64,000 nt of DNA, taken from positions 16,615,541 through 16,679,540 of the forward strand of contig NC_133537.1 in NCBI RefSeq assembly GCF_048544455.1, given 5' to 3'. Shown one piece after another: positions 33,099-43,416 of this stretch. The translations under genes and the position numbers were made by a program. The notes beneath the pieces are model-generated. The model searched no databases. It saw only the letters and a program-made list of their open reading frames with translations, and had not been told where the DNA came from. Source of the stretch: Silene latifolia. Lineage: Eukaryota; Streptophyta; Magnoliopsida; Caryophyllales; Caryophyllaceae. The stretch's first letter is position 1, and each line of letters begins with the position of its first letter.

Positions 33099-35665
33099 GC
33101 CACTCATCAGGAACGCCCAATGAACCGGCTGAGTTTGAGCCATAGGATAAATCGGTACCAGGCTTGGACTTCTTTGTCGGAGGGCCCATTTCTTTGCCGC
33201 CCTCAAGAAGCGGCAACAAAGCAGCGTTAGCGGGGTGGACCTTTTCCTCTTAAGGACGAGGGGAGATCCCTCCGCATCAGAGTCCTCCCCATTGGTGATG
33301 TCAACGATCTCCACCGTCTCCTTCTGGACTGAAGGGATGGAAGGTGGAACGGATGTCGATGCCGTCGCCGCCGAAGATTTTGTTTTCCGCGTTCGACGTG
33401 GCATGTTACTAGCAACCCTTGCCAGGGCCGCCTCCACATCCAGGCCTTTCAGTTGCTGATCCATCAGATCATTCGGCGACGTCCTGCGATCACGGGCTAG
33501 AGCCTTAGGGTGCAAATCAGCAACGGTCTTGTCCTTGTGCAGCCCCATCCTCTTTAGAATATCCTCGGACAGGTCCGCGCCAAAATGATCTGCAAAAGAA
33601 GCAAGGCAAGAGTTAAGCAAGGAATGAACCAAAATTCAAAACGGACAGAAACATTGAGAGCAGTCATGGGCCTCACACCGACCCCACTCACCCTGCGCCA
33701 GGGCCGGTATGAGGCCGACATGGCAGAGCGACTCATCCCGAAGGATGATCCGCATCGGGGGATCCATCTTTTCGACGCCCCACTCTTGTCCGTCTCAAAG
33801 AGCCTCATCGCCAGCCTCTCATCCTCATTAAGAGGGACCTTGTCGGCGTCTATCTTAAGCTTTTTCCGTTTAACCCATCTGTCATGCTCCGCCTTAGTCT
33901 CGCACCGCAAATTAACTTGGTCTTTGGAAGGACCGGGGAGCGGATAGTCATCCAAGCACCTCAATATACACCCACCGATCTTTCCAGTCTTTACAAGAAG
34001 AAGACAGACTTATCAACGGAGACGTAACCGGCTCCATTTGCCTGTTGTACCATCCGACGCGACCGGAAAATGACGGCCGAAGGTGGTGAAGCCGACGGAA
34101 CAAATTAACCGTTGGGACCTCCCCCTTAAAGAGACAGAGCCAGACAAAGCCGACTATGGTCCTAACAGCCAACGGGTGAAGCTGGGCCACAGCGACGTTC
34201 ATGGCCCTAATGATGGCCATAACGTAATCATTCAGCGGAAACCGGAGCCCGTACTCCAGGTGCCGCATATATACGCCGGTGCAACCCGGTGGAGGGCAAC
34301 AGATGGCCTGACCCCTCTCAGGGATAACAATTTTGTATCCCCTGCCAAAGTAGAAATGGCCCTCGAAAAATGTCTCGCCGGAACAACGGGCGAACTTATG
34401 GGTCCAAGTACGGTCAGGGCCGACCTTACAAGGTTCGCCGTGATCCATGACGTACTGCCTCCCCTCATTAGGATGAGCCCTTTCAGCATCATCACCGAAA
34501 TCGTCTCCGTCGTCATCAACATCATCATCATCCTCCCATTCCTCCAAAATTTGAGGATCAACTTCAGGAGAAGGAGACCTCGGACCCCCGGACCTTAGTG
34601 GGACGGCGGCCCAGTGCCTCCCCTTCATCCAGACGCGACAGGGAACCCCCCGGCGCAGGGTTACTAGGTCCGGCCTCAGTAGAAGACATGGTAGCAACAG
34701 TTATTCAACAAAATAAGAGATCGAGAAAAGTTTGTTTGTTTACCTTGAAGAAAAACACTAGCCAAAGTAACGACACTGAAGATTAGAAAAGAGAAAAACC
34801 CTTGGAAATTTGGAGGAAAGAAAATTTTAAGAGAACGAAATTGGTGCCCAATTTCAAAGACTAACTGCCCTATTTATAGGAAAAAGCCCATGAAGAAGGA
34901 CCAATCAGGGCACAGCCCATGAAACGTCAGCCAATCAACAAACAGACACGTGTCGAACATGCAACCACGGAATGTCAATCGTTGCAACAGTTGAATGTCA
35001 ATCAATGCAACAGTGACCAAGCGTCTTCAACACGCCCCTTCATATCTCTCTGCCTGTTCATCTTCCTCAGCAAAATCCTAAGTATCCGCTTCTCCGCCGG
35101 CCACATGATCAACCAAGCCAGAAAGCACCGGCCAGGGGGCAATCGAAACAACCTAAGACTCTCCACCCGGTCTCGGCCCGGCGTCATTGCCTTTTCCACA
35201 TCGAATGTCCATTACACAACCATGTGGAGGGGGGATATGGTACGGCCTAAGCAGAGTCACGCCGAGGTAGAAGGAGTCGGGGCAGAAAATTTTCACTTGC
35301 GCAGAATATACGCTCAGCATACATCGGAGCCCATACCACGGCATAGACTACGCTGGGGGCAAATTGATGGGGCATATTCTGCACCCGCTGACCAAATCAA
35401 CACATTGAGCAAGGTCAAAGATATCCACAGCAAGTCAACGGCTTGGACAGCCTAACCGACGAGGCCCGTCGGCCTGTCGGATGGGTCCCGGCCGGGCAAT
35501 CGACCAGCCGGGGCACACATCCGCGAACTCATATCCAAGACCCCTCGGCGGTGAGTCAACAGGGCCCGCCGGCCTGCCATAGGTCCCTCGGCCGAGGGGT
35601 AGATCAGTCTTTCCACCTGCTAGCCACTTGGCCACTTGGCCACTACGTGACAAAAGGTGAAAGTC

Positions 35666-35673
35666 TATAAATA
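35666..35673 (+). promoter_or_regulatory. TATA box of the level-4 LTR
   Basis: TATAAATA lies about 280 bases before the CA end, directed toward the right end. Directly downstream, 'tcaactatcattgagga' is a small hairpin. This position is where an LTR promoter is expected. Confidence 0.6.
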
Positions 35674-36894
35674 CTCCTCAACTATCATTGAGGAAAGGAT
35701 CCACAATTTAACCTAAGAATCACTATTCATCTGATAATATCTTCCTTATCTCTCTACAATACGTACTTTGCCAAGTAACAACCACTTACCTCTCTAAGTT
35801 ACTGACTTGAGCGTCGGAGTGAGTTCGCTCGGTCCAAAACCGAGCCCTCAGTTTGTTCATCGTTTCAGGAGACCGCAAGGAGGATTCAACTAAAGACGTC
35901 ATTCTACAAGCACGGGTGGTGACAAATAACTGCTCTGGAATTACACCCGGAACAGAACTCTAAATGAAGTTGTTGAGTTGTCTTATACTGGCGAGAAAAA
36001 CCTTTACAACGTTATTTTATTCAAATGTAATTGGATAGATAACTCAGAAAGAGGAATGCAAGTACATAAGGAATATAAACTTGTGGATGTTAATCAGAGC
36101 AAAAAATTTCCAAAATATGACACATTTGTATTAGCATATCAAGTGGAACAAGTTTGCTATGGTCCTTATCCAAACATCAAAAGAGATAAAGATCAGTGGT
36201 CAGCAATATTTAAAATAAAGGCAAGATCACAAGTGGATGCTCCTACTGATGAATCTATCTTTCAAGAAGATGTTAATAATGGTGATACAACATTGACAAT
36301 AATTGAAATAGAGGATGAGAATGAAAATGTGGAGGAGGAACAAGAAGAAACGCAAGGAGATGAAATGCAAGTACAGAATGATGCTATGCAAGAGGAGGAA
36401 GATGAGGAAGAGTTAGGAGAGGAGGCTTTGAAGAAGTATTTAGAAGAAGATGATGATGAGGATTTTTTAGAATCGCTTTTTGAAAGCAACGAAAACACTA
36501 ATTTAAGTGATGATGATGATGATGATGATGTCTAGGATTTATATTAGTTGTAGATGTTTTGTACCTTTTCTTTCAATCTTATTACTTTGTTGGTACTATT
36601 AGTTGTAGATGCCGTATGGCTTAATTTAATGAAATCTAGTTTGTTTTCATTCAATCTTACTTTGCCAATTTCTTATTTGGTAGCTATTATTTGATTATTT
36701 GATTTCTTACTTTGCCAATTTCTTATTTTGTTGCTATTATTTGAAGCTTTGATTTCTTACTTTGCCAATTTCTTTTTTTGTTGTTATTATTTGATTATTT
36801 GATTTCTTACTTTGCCAATTTCTTACTTTGCTAATTTGTTATTTGGTTGCTATTATTTGATTTCTAACAATGTTGAAGAATTTAGTTGGTTTCT

Positions 36895-37063
36895 ATGGCG
36901 TCGAGGAGACGAAGACATGGTAGTAATAGTAATGCAGGAAACCAAGGACAGGGAAACGAGAATGAAGAAATACCAGCAGTTGACAAAATTCCTCTCGATT
37001 CTCTTGAGCAAGAAGGCGTTTGGTAAGTATGTTATTTTTTCGTAATTAATTATTTTTATAACG

Positions 37064-37137
<74 letters not shown>

Positions 37138-38398
37138 TATCTTCTCATTCTTTTTTTTCAGGTTCAGTGATGAAAAAGTTGTGAACTTGATATCGGATAC
37201 TATTGGATGCAACTACAAAGAACATGCTCCTAATTGGAAATCGGCGTCATCTACTATAAAGAAGGATTGGTGGGCATGGTTTGAGGTATTAGCAATTGTC
37301 ATTTAATTTAATATTAGGTATTTTATTCATTTATTTTATATTTATTTACAATAAAGTTTATTTTCTAACTTTATTGTTTATTGAACAGTGGCGTGTTAGT
37401 TACGATCCCCGTGACAAGGCAAGGGTTAAGAAGGCTTGGGAAGATGCCATGAAGACCCGTTTACGGCAAATGATTTATCGAGCTTATCATAAGGAAGAGC
37501 ATGAAAAGCCGGATTGGATTAGTGTTGACTTGCACCGTCAATTGAGGAATAGACCACTTGAAGATCCTAGTTTCACGGGAAGATCGGAGCAGAATTCGGC
37601 CAACCGTAGGTCGGGAAGTGACGAGAAAGGGAAGGCGTTGGCTACTCACGTAATGGGTCGAAAGAGCACTTTGCAATATATGGACTCAATGGTAATTTCT
37701 TCACTTCCTTTTTTAATTTATTACCTTTTTTTTCTTTAACTTTATTTAAAGTTAGTAATTATATTTAACAAGTATCAAAATTGTAGATTGATAAAGATGG
37801 GAAAGGAGATATTCCGTCCGCTTTGCAAGTGTTGGAGAAGACAAGGAAGCATGGCACAAAAGGATGGTTATCCAAAAAAACTGGTCAACTCTTCGTAAGT
37901 TACTAAAATTATTTAATTTTTAACTCATTTTTTCAATCATGATTATTTAGTAGATGGTATCTAATCTTTCGTTTTTTATTGATATAGGGTAAAATCATCT
38001 CAAAGAAAACTGAGCTTCAGAGTCAAGGGGTCGAGAACATCGATGAGAATGAGATTTATATTGAAGAACATGGAGGATTTGATAAGAAAGGTAGAGTACT
38101 TGGCGCGGGAAATGCAACACCACAAATTTGGGAGCACCACCGCCGCTCGACTGGTAACCTCTTTTCTACTCCTCATACTCCGGGTTTTGTTGGTAGAGTC
38201 GCAAAAGAGAATGCCCGACTTAAGCAAGTCGAGGCCGAACAATCTCAAAGGCTTGCGGCAATAGAGGAGTTCTTGAGCCAACAAGGTTTTACCACTCAAA
38301 CTTGTAACCCCGGAGGTCCATCTCAAGATAGAAATGACTTTGATGATGATGGTGGCGACAATGCTAGGCCTACTCCTACTCCCACTCCCGTGTATTGA
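36895..38398 (+). CDS. TNPA-like CACTA protein, apparently intact
   Basis: The five exons are 36895-37022, 37162-37285, 37389-37691, 37787-37894 and 37988-38398. All junctions are GT..AG, phases are consistent, and the protein is 357 residues. The N-terminus is Arg/Gly/Asn-rich. The middle has the plant transposase (Transposase_24/PF03004-like) pattern WRVSYDPRDKARVKKAWEDAM and HKEEHEKPDWISVDLHRQL. The C-terminal third has a likely coiled coil (ENARLKQVEAEQSQRLAAIE) and a Pro/Thr tail. In En/Spm, TNPA binds subterminal repeats to bring the ends together and to activate the promoter; that role is inferred here. Intron 1 contains a long TA microsatellite. Relaxed family assignment: I rely on position, coiled coil and the motif, without a search. 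Confidence 0.8.
37068..37132. repeat. (TA)n microsatellite in TNPA-like intron 1
   Basis: About 32 TA units run without a clear interruption. They follow the exon 1 donor by 45 bases. This is a length-variable site in assemblies. Confidence 0.9.
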
Positions 38399-38675
38399 TG
38401 TAGTTGTTTGTTGATTAGTAGTTATCATTCCTACCCCGTAGTTTATGGACTTATTTGGCTTTCTTTGTTGAACAATTATTGTACTAAACGGTTGTAAACC
38501 TTTTATTTTAAGTTAATGCGAAGACGTTGTTTGGAAATCTCGTCTTGAACGAGTTGTGAATTTGTCAATTGCTGGATTTTCTGTATGTTTGTAGGACACC
38601 GGGAGTATATGTAATTGCTTTCAAAGCAATTTGGGCGCTGGAAAAGCGCTGTAAACCCACTGGGCATTTCATCCC

Positions 38676-39110
38676 TGCGACGGAAAATCCGTCGCAAGGT
38701 TTGACTTTCATGTTGACTTTGGGGACACGTGTCCCATATGAACAGTGATCTGCGACGGATTTCCGTCGCAGATTTTGACTTTCTGTTTGACTTTAGTGCC
38801 TACGTGGCCTATTTGAACAGTGATCTGCGACGGATTTTCCGTCGCAGATTTTGACTTTCTGTTTGACTTTAGTGCCTACGTGGCCTTCAATGAACAGTGA
38901 TATGCGACGGCTTTTCCGTCGCAAGTCCCTCTTTTGCGACGGGTTTTTGCGACGCACTGATCCGTCGCAGATATTTAGCAGCGACGGAATTCCCGTCGCA
39001 AAACCAAATTTTGCGACGAAATAGAGCGACGGATTAAATCCGTCGCAATTCCGTCGCAAGATCTATTTTTGCGACGGGATTGACATATTTGCGACGGAGT
39101 TTTCCGTCGC
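38676..39110. repeat. Right subterminal repeat array of the CACTA
   Basis: These use the same TGCGACGG/CCGTCGCA units as the left array. An approximately 75-bp segment ('gatttttgactttctgtttgactttagtgcctacgtggcc'-like) is itself tandemly repeated, showing local expansion. Confidence 0.85.
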
Positions 39111-39243
39111 TATGGAACCTTTTTTTTGTAGTGCTGCGCATAAGAAGAAACTACAAATAGGATATAAGAATAGTCTAAGGAACGGATGTCCCTTAAACTG
39201 AAAAGGACTAAAAACAAAGCAACAAATAAATTAAACAATTGCC

Positions 39244-39261
39244 TCCCCGGCAACGGCGCCA
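39244..39261 (-). other. Primer binding site, tRNA-Asp
   Basis: On the minus strand the sequence is TGGCGCCGTTGCCGGGGA, complementary to the 3' end of plant tRNA-Asp. It lies five bases inside the 5' LTR. Confidence 0.85.
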
Positions 39262-39266
39262 AAATT

Positions 39267-40745
39267 TGACACGGCTATCGCAACCCTATCAAAGATAAAA
39301 CCTAACGGTCTCAACTAAAATGTAGCAGAGGCAGTCGAGTATCGAATCCACATGGAGGTAATGTAATTAACAGTTGCCTAATTCTAGTCCTAAAGTAACA
39401 ATGGGGGGTTTTGTTGAATTGATTTCTAAACTACGAGATTTTAAGGAAAAAGAAATGAAAACAAAAGCAATAAGGGCAGAAAATCGGTTTAGACTATCAA
39501 GAAGAGAGGGACATGTCGGGATTTCGGTTCACTACGGTAGTCTAATAACTCGGTTTGTAAATGACTCGAATTTAACTAATGTGAGACGGATGTTGAAAAG
39601 TCCTTTCGGTCCACTTTCTATCCTAAAATACCACTAACTTAACTTTCGTCCTCATTAGGGTAGTCTACTGTTCATACAGGCCTATTTAGTCCAATGTTTC
39701 GATCCAGGATTAATTTTAGCCAGATTAAAAGGTGACATAGAAGCGTGCACTCAACTAGGTCGGATAAATACAGTTAAATTGCTATGGTGACAGGGTCTCA
39801 CAATTAATTCATCTAATTCATTTACTACGTCGTCATATTTCTACCGCAGATTCCCTAATCCCAACATGAAAAGGGATTTAGTTTCTCATATCGCTAATTA
39901 AACTAACAGCAATTAAATTTCCAGCAGAAAACATAATGAAATAACAATAGATCGCAATAAGGAAAATTAGGGCAAGGAGGTAAATGCAACGAAACAAGTA
40001 ATAAAAGCAAACAAATGATTAATTATTATTAAAGGGAGAGAAGGAATTACAATCCGAGCGAATCCGGCGTAAAGAACACAAATTCCAAGTGAAACAATCC
40101 CGAAATAAAGTAACAGTAGAGAAGGATGAAGCAACGTAATAATGTTAACAGTAGAGAGTTTGGTAGATGAAAGATATCCTAATTAACCTAGTAAAGCGTG
40201 CTTAAATAGCAAACAAAATAAGTTTAGCGAAAATAAACAACTCACGGGCTGTTTAAAGCCCAAAACCAACGAAACCACTCAATCGAGTGGTTTAAAACCA
40301 CTCGATCAACCAACTCTTCAGTAATTTATACTCGATCGACTGGAAAGCTGCTCGATCGAGTAACAGGTCTTTGTGCAGCTTAAGGATCGAGTGAAAAACC
40401 ACTCGATCGACCATCAGAGGACGTGAAAACCACTCGATCGAGTGGTAAAACTCCTCGATCGAGCACTTCATCTTCATTTCAGCTCAAGTCCGCGTCTAAG
40501 TGCCTCGTATTGCGTGCCACGGCGCTTCCAAACACAGTATCTCACTCAGGAAAATCCCGTCTCCTCTAAATGCATGCAAAAAGGACGAAAAAGGGTACGA
40601 TTCCACTACTTTCGCGTTCATTTCTACAAAATGATTAAAACGAACCAAAGTAGCCAATTCGGGGCAAAATACCATAAAAACAATATGAAAATGCATAGAA
40701 ATACGTGTTGAAATAGGCTAAAAAAGACTATACATTAGGCAAGTA
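39267..40745 (-). repeat. 5' LTR of the level-2 retrotransposon
   Basis: This is the partner of 9432-10905, with scattered substitutions and small indels, some in the CGATCG palindrome block (40276-40465). Its outer end lacks the final 'tatca' bases seen in the other copy, through a small deletion at the junction with the Helitron. Confidence 0.9.
40276..40465. repeat. CGATCG palindrome cluster in the 5' LTR
   Basis: This is the LTR-partner copy of the 10437-10625 cluster. Several units have decayed (CTCAATCGAG, CTCGATCAAC), while others differ from the partner copy, as expected after independent mutation. Confidence 0.8.
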
Positions 40746-40871
40746 TATAATAACATAAAAATGCATGTTGAGCCTCTTTTGAAATGCCACGTGTCACGTC
40801 ATATGTTATTGCCACTTAGCATACTTATTTATACAATAATAAATCAATAAATAATAATAATGTTCTTTTGT

Positions 40872-41164
40872 AAAAAAATTGAATAATAATAGATTTTCAC
40901 TTAATAATACAGAATAAATGCACATCTATCTAAAGAAATCAATAGTTATTTTCCTACCTTTCAATCTTCCCAAGAAAAATATTAAAAAGCCATAAAACAC
41001 TCTAAATAATAAAAATAATAATTTTTTTTACAAAAAAAAATAAATAATAAAAAAATTTCACTTAATAATACGGAATAAATGTACATAAATCTAAAGAAAT
41101 CAATAGCTATTTACCTACCCTTCAATCTTCCCAAGAAAAATATTAAAGAGTCATAAAACACTCT
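40872..41164 (+). repeat. Direct duplication inside the Helitron
   Basis: Two copies of about 132 bases (40872-41003 and 41030-41164) share 'cacttaataatac.gaataaatg.acat' and 'caatcttcccaagaaaaatatt'. They differ at about a tenth of positions. Non-coding. Confidence 0.75.
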
Positions 41165-42395
41165 TTCACAATTTTAATGACCTCCATAACTACAATCCCT
41201 CCTATATAGTGTCATTTTTTAATTTTTATTTTCTTTGTTTCCAAAACATAATAATAAATTTCAAGTATAAACAAGGATCAACTCAAAACACATTTTATCG
41301 TTATTCTTATCATAAAAACAAGGTAGGTGTGAACTTTTTTTTATTTAAATGTTAGGATTATTAAACTAATCTGTGTTTACCTATGTTTTGATAATATTGT
41401 TTCAAATTGAAAATTTTAATTATGGAATGCTTTAAATTGTCTTTCAAATGAGGTATTTATCAAATTTTTTTCTTCCATTATTCAAGAATTGAGCTTATTT
41501 AAACATATATTTTTTGTTTTTCAATTAAGCGAGTGTCAAAATATGTTTATATACCGGTTATAAATGATTAAGATTTGAATGACAGGGAAAATTAAAGAGA
41601 AGAGGAAAAATCATCCAAAGTTGAAGAAAAAAGTAGAATATGAAAGAAATAATATAATTGGTTAGGTGAAGACTTTCCCTACTACTTTGAGATAAAACAC
41701 TTTTTTTTTTTTTAGTTTTGAATCAATTGACATATAGTAATCTTCTGTATTGAGACGATTTGGTAAATTTGGTATATAAGTTTCTGAATCAATCGGTATG
41801 ATAATTCGTCTTTTGAATCAATTGGTATTTATGTATAACGTTGTTAATGGATAAGACATTATTCTTGTGATATTGAGTTTTATTAATGTTATTATTAGGG
41901 ATTATTTATAGGGAATAAGGTGGGAATTGTGATAATATGCGGATTTGGAAAACAATTTACATTTTCGTAAATTTCTAGCTAATTTATCTGTTAATATTTG
42001 TTATATTCTTTTGAGCTCTCATATTTTGTTTGCTCTATTAATTTACCGGTCATATTTTTTTTTTCGTGTATTTAGATAAGATGCTTTCTTTTTAAGATTA
42101 CTTTTTTTTAATGCATATCAAGTTCCACAAACTCCAATACGATTGAAGTATCTTGCCGATGTTACTACATTTTCTTACTTTTTCGAGGGATTGGTATCAT
42201 GTACTTCCATTTATGAGATACCTAAATTTGAAATTATAAAACTTACATATCTATCATTTGATCAATTCATGATTAAAATTTTTATTAAAACCATGTAAAA
42301 GAATCATATAGTAAAAATATAAACCTAAAAAAGGCTCTTAAAAATCCCATGATTTTCACGGGATACAAAACTAGTTCATAACATAAAAGAGTTAA

Positions 42396-42787
42396 AGGTT
42401 TTTTCTATATGGTACCCTTATATTTTCTTCGAATCGTACATGGTACCCTCGCTTTTCAAAAATATCAGCCGTAACCCAAAATTTAATGAAAATATTATAA
42501 AATACCCATCAAAAGGTTCTAATCCGCGACTTTTAAATGTTTAGTTTAACACTTTTGATTGATTTTTTGGCAATAATTCGTGATGTCATTAACATAAATA
42601 TCATTTACTCAAACGTAGACATATTTTTTTTACAAAATTGAATTGTTTAAAAACATGATTTTTAGTAGTTTGGATATTTTAAGAACATTTTACTATGTTT
42701 AGGGGTACCACTAATATTTTAAAAAAATCTAAGGGTACTACTTAAAATTCGAAGAAACACAGAGGTATCTATCACATAGAAAAACCT
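42396..42787. mobile_element. TIR element / MITE, about 390 bp
   Basis: The ends 'aggttttttctatatggtaccc' and the complement of 'ggtatctatcacatagaaaaacct' form imperfect inverted repeats that continue with 'ttcttcgaat' on both arms. It lies between the Helitron and D2HGDH. The target duplication is unclear because both flanks contain 'agttaa'. Confidence 0.55.
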
Positions 42788-42911
42788 AAAAGTTAAACAA
42801 ATAAACGAGAAACCTATAAATAAAATAGATAAACAAATAAATGAGACATTCATAAATAAATTGGTAAAGTTTGTTATAAACCTCAAATTTTACACAACCA
42901 ATTGTAATATA

Positions 42912-43117
42912 CTCCCTCCGTCCTAATCAATAGTTATCTTTTCCTTTTAGCACAAAGACCAAGGAAATTGATACGGATAATTTTGGACCACATAAAACAT
43001 ATACGCCACTCACACATCAAAGATACCCCACAAAAATCTACCAAAAAAGAAAATAAATAACTATTGATTAATATACCCAAAAATAAAAATAGATAACTAT
43101 TGATCAGGAAGGAGGAG
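42912..43117. mobile_element. Stowaway MITE (CTCCCTCCGTCC ends)
   Basis: The left end CTCCCTCCGTCCTAATCAAT.. and the right end, inverted, CTCCTCCTTCCTGATCAAT.. continue to pair through 'agttatct'. It is flanked by TA on the left. It is typical of Tc1/mariner-derived Stowaway elements. Confidence 0.75.
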
Positions 43118-43249
43118 ATAACTATTACAATCTATGGGTTGATCAAAATAGAGTCCCCTTAAAAGTTTGAAACTCAAGTTATGGGGATAAAGCCAATCCG
43201 CTCGCTCGAATAAAACAAAACTCTCATGGTTCCAACTTCTAACACGCAA

Positions 43250-43416
43250 CCCTCTGTCCCGGTCATTTGTTGTCCTTTTTTCTTTTAGATGTCTCAGTCA
43301 TTTGTTATCCTATTCACACTTAATTTATTCCACTTGTCATTTAGTAATTGACCTCTCCTTTTTCCTTAGTTTTTGTGCCAAAACCAAAGGACAACAATTG
43401 ACCGGGACGGAGGGAG
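43250..43416. mobile_element. Stowaway-like MITE in the D2HGDH promoter/leader
   Basis: The ends 'cctctgtcccggtcatttgttgtcc' and the complement of 'acaattgaccgggacggaggg' form TIRs. It ends 48 bases before the D2HGDH start codon, so it forms part of the leader or core promoter. It shares its internal sequence with the copy at 7171-7339. Confidence 0.75.

Larger units (their letters stand above)
24641..34689 (-). pseudogene. Antisense ORF of level 4, 'putative gypsy type transposon' (PF04195-like), broken
   Basis: It starts near ATG 34689 on the minus strand. An acidic stretch (EEWEDDDDVDDDGDD) is followed by a conserved core (PLNDYVMAIIRAMNVAVAQLHP, VRTIVGFVWLC, GRVGWYNRQ, DDYPLPGPSKDQ). That core resembles the plant Transposase_28 family, whose real role is unknown. 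The C-terminal half (25067-25426 and 24641-25060) is a long Ala/Glu/Lys coiled coil. Frames change near the N-terminus (about 34560-34600) and near 33955, and a TAG lies between the two coiled-coil segments near 25065. Level 5 cuts it at 33098. It runs opposite to the unit's TATA box. Dead as it stands. Confidence 0.6.
24073..35954 (+). mobile_element. LTR-type element, probably a Tat-like solo LTR (level 4)
   Basis: It begins TGTTCCGGGTGTAATTCC.. and ends with the exact inverted copy (21 bp), so it runs TG..CA. The flanks are gaacc and gaact, a 5-bp duplication with one change; removing one copy restores the CACTA reading frame. Near the right end is a TATA box (35666-35673) with a leader containing 'ttactgacttgagcgtcgga', a motif I associate with LTR R/U5 of plant Ty3/gypsy elements. 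Without the level-5 insert it is about 4.4 kb. No direct repeat of its ends, primer site, gag or pol is visible, hence solo LTR. An antisense ORF fills the middle. Confidence 0.6.
20999..36535 (+). pseudogene. TNPD-like CACTA transposase gene, broken and split by level 4
   Basis: The first exon has the transposase-associated domain (WMYERLD, CPCSKCKNKKF, GFCDNYYDWVCHGE). It is followed by the TNP2-type catalytic region (CRKCGRARYK, NVRLGLCTDGF, KQNFDLRAALLWTINDFPAYGMLSGWST cut into frames, KWSWFDCHRQYL, HNLDVMHIEK). Later exons carry the DUF4218-type (FPDGYALDLRRCVDM, HLPYEVKVGGPVQYRWMYPFER) and DUF4216-type parts (RYSINGYKFRV, YGPYPNIKRDKDQW) and an acidic tail ending 36535. GT..AG introns are visible near 23216-23289, 23606-23690 and 23796-23880. 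Frames change near 22000, near 22300 and near 22770, and a stop lies at 23715-23717. Level 4 splits the last exon after codons for DYYG. The protein would cut and join CACTA ends; this copy cannot. Confidence 0.85.
19110..39133 (+). mobile_element. CACTA (En/Spm-type) DNA transposon (level 3)
   Basis: The element is 20,024 bp including later insertions (about 8.1 kb without them). Ends are CACTACAAAAAAAAACG and, inverted, CACTACAAAAAAAAAGG. The 3-bp duplication CTG is perfect (19107-19109 and 39134-39136). It has long subterminal repeat arrays at both ends, a TNPD-like transposase gene (broken) followed by a TNPA-like gene (apparently intact), both on the plus strand. It sits in the gag of the level-2 retrotransposon. 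Confidence 0.95.
9432..40745 (-). mobile_element. Athila-like Ty3/gypsy LTR retrotransposon, non-autonomous (level 2)
   Basis: The 5' LTR is at 39267-40745 and the 3' LTR at 9432-10905 (minus orientation). A tRNA-Asp primer site lies at 39244-39261 and a polypurine tract next to 10906. Internal order is gag (broken), protease, then a 3' Athila-type ORF. No reverse transcriptase, RNase H or integrase is seen between protease (16198) and the 3' ORF (14652). Without the 20-kb CACTA it measures about 11.3 kb. The LTRs differ at a few dozen positions, so the insertion is older than level 5. The target duplication is not preserved at the right end. Confidence 0.85.
9428..42374 (+). mobile_element. 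Helitron (level 1, outermost of a five-level nest)
   Basis: The 3' end at 42345-42374 has a hairpin (TCCCATG..CACGGGA) followed by 'tacaaaa' and CTAG, then a host T. The 5' end is TCTA at 9428-9431 preceded by a host A, interrupted at once by the level-2 retrotransposon. It resumes at about 40746 as TATAATAACATAAAAATGC, which reads as the usual 'TCTATA..' Helitron start when the insertion is skipped. Helitrons insert between A and T and begin TC and end CTRR, all of which is seen. Own sequence is about 1.63 kb and AT-rich, with no Rep/helicase gene, so it is non-autonomous. The join at the right LTR has lost a few bases. Confidence 0.7.

Noticed and set aside
24073-35954. DNA transposon (Mutator, hAT or CACTA) because of the long inverted ends
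   Set aside because: The flanking duplication is 5 bp rather than 9, 8 or 3; the ends are TG..CA; an LTR-type TATA and leader lie at the right end. It is kept open as an alternative in the findings.
37068-37132. TA-rich tract as a replication origin or matrix attachment site
   Set aside because: It is a pure (TA)n microsatellite in an intron; nothing else supports such a role.
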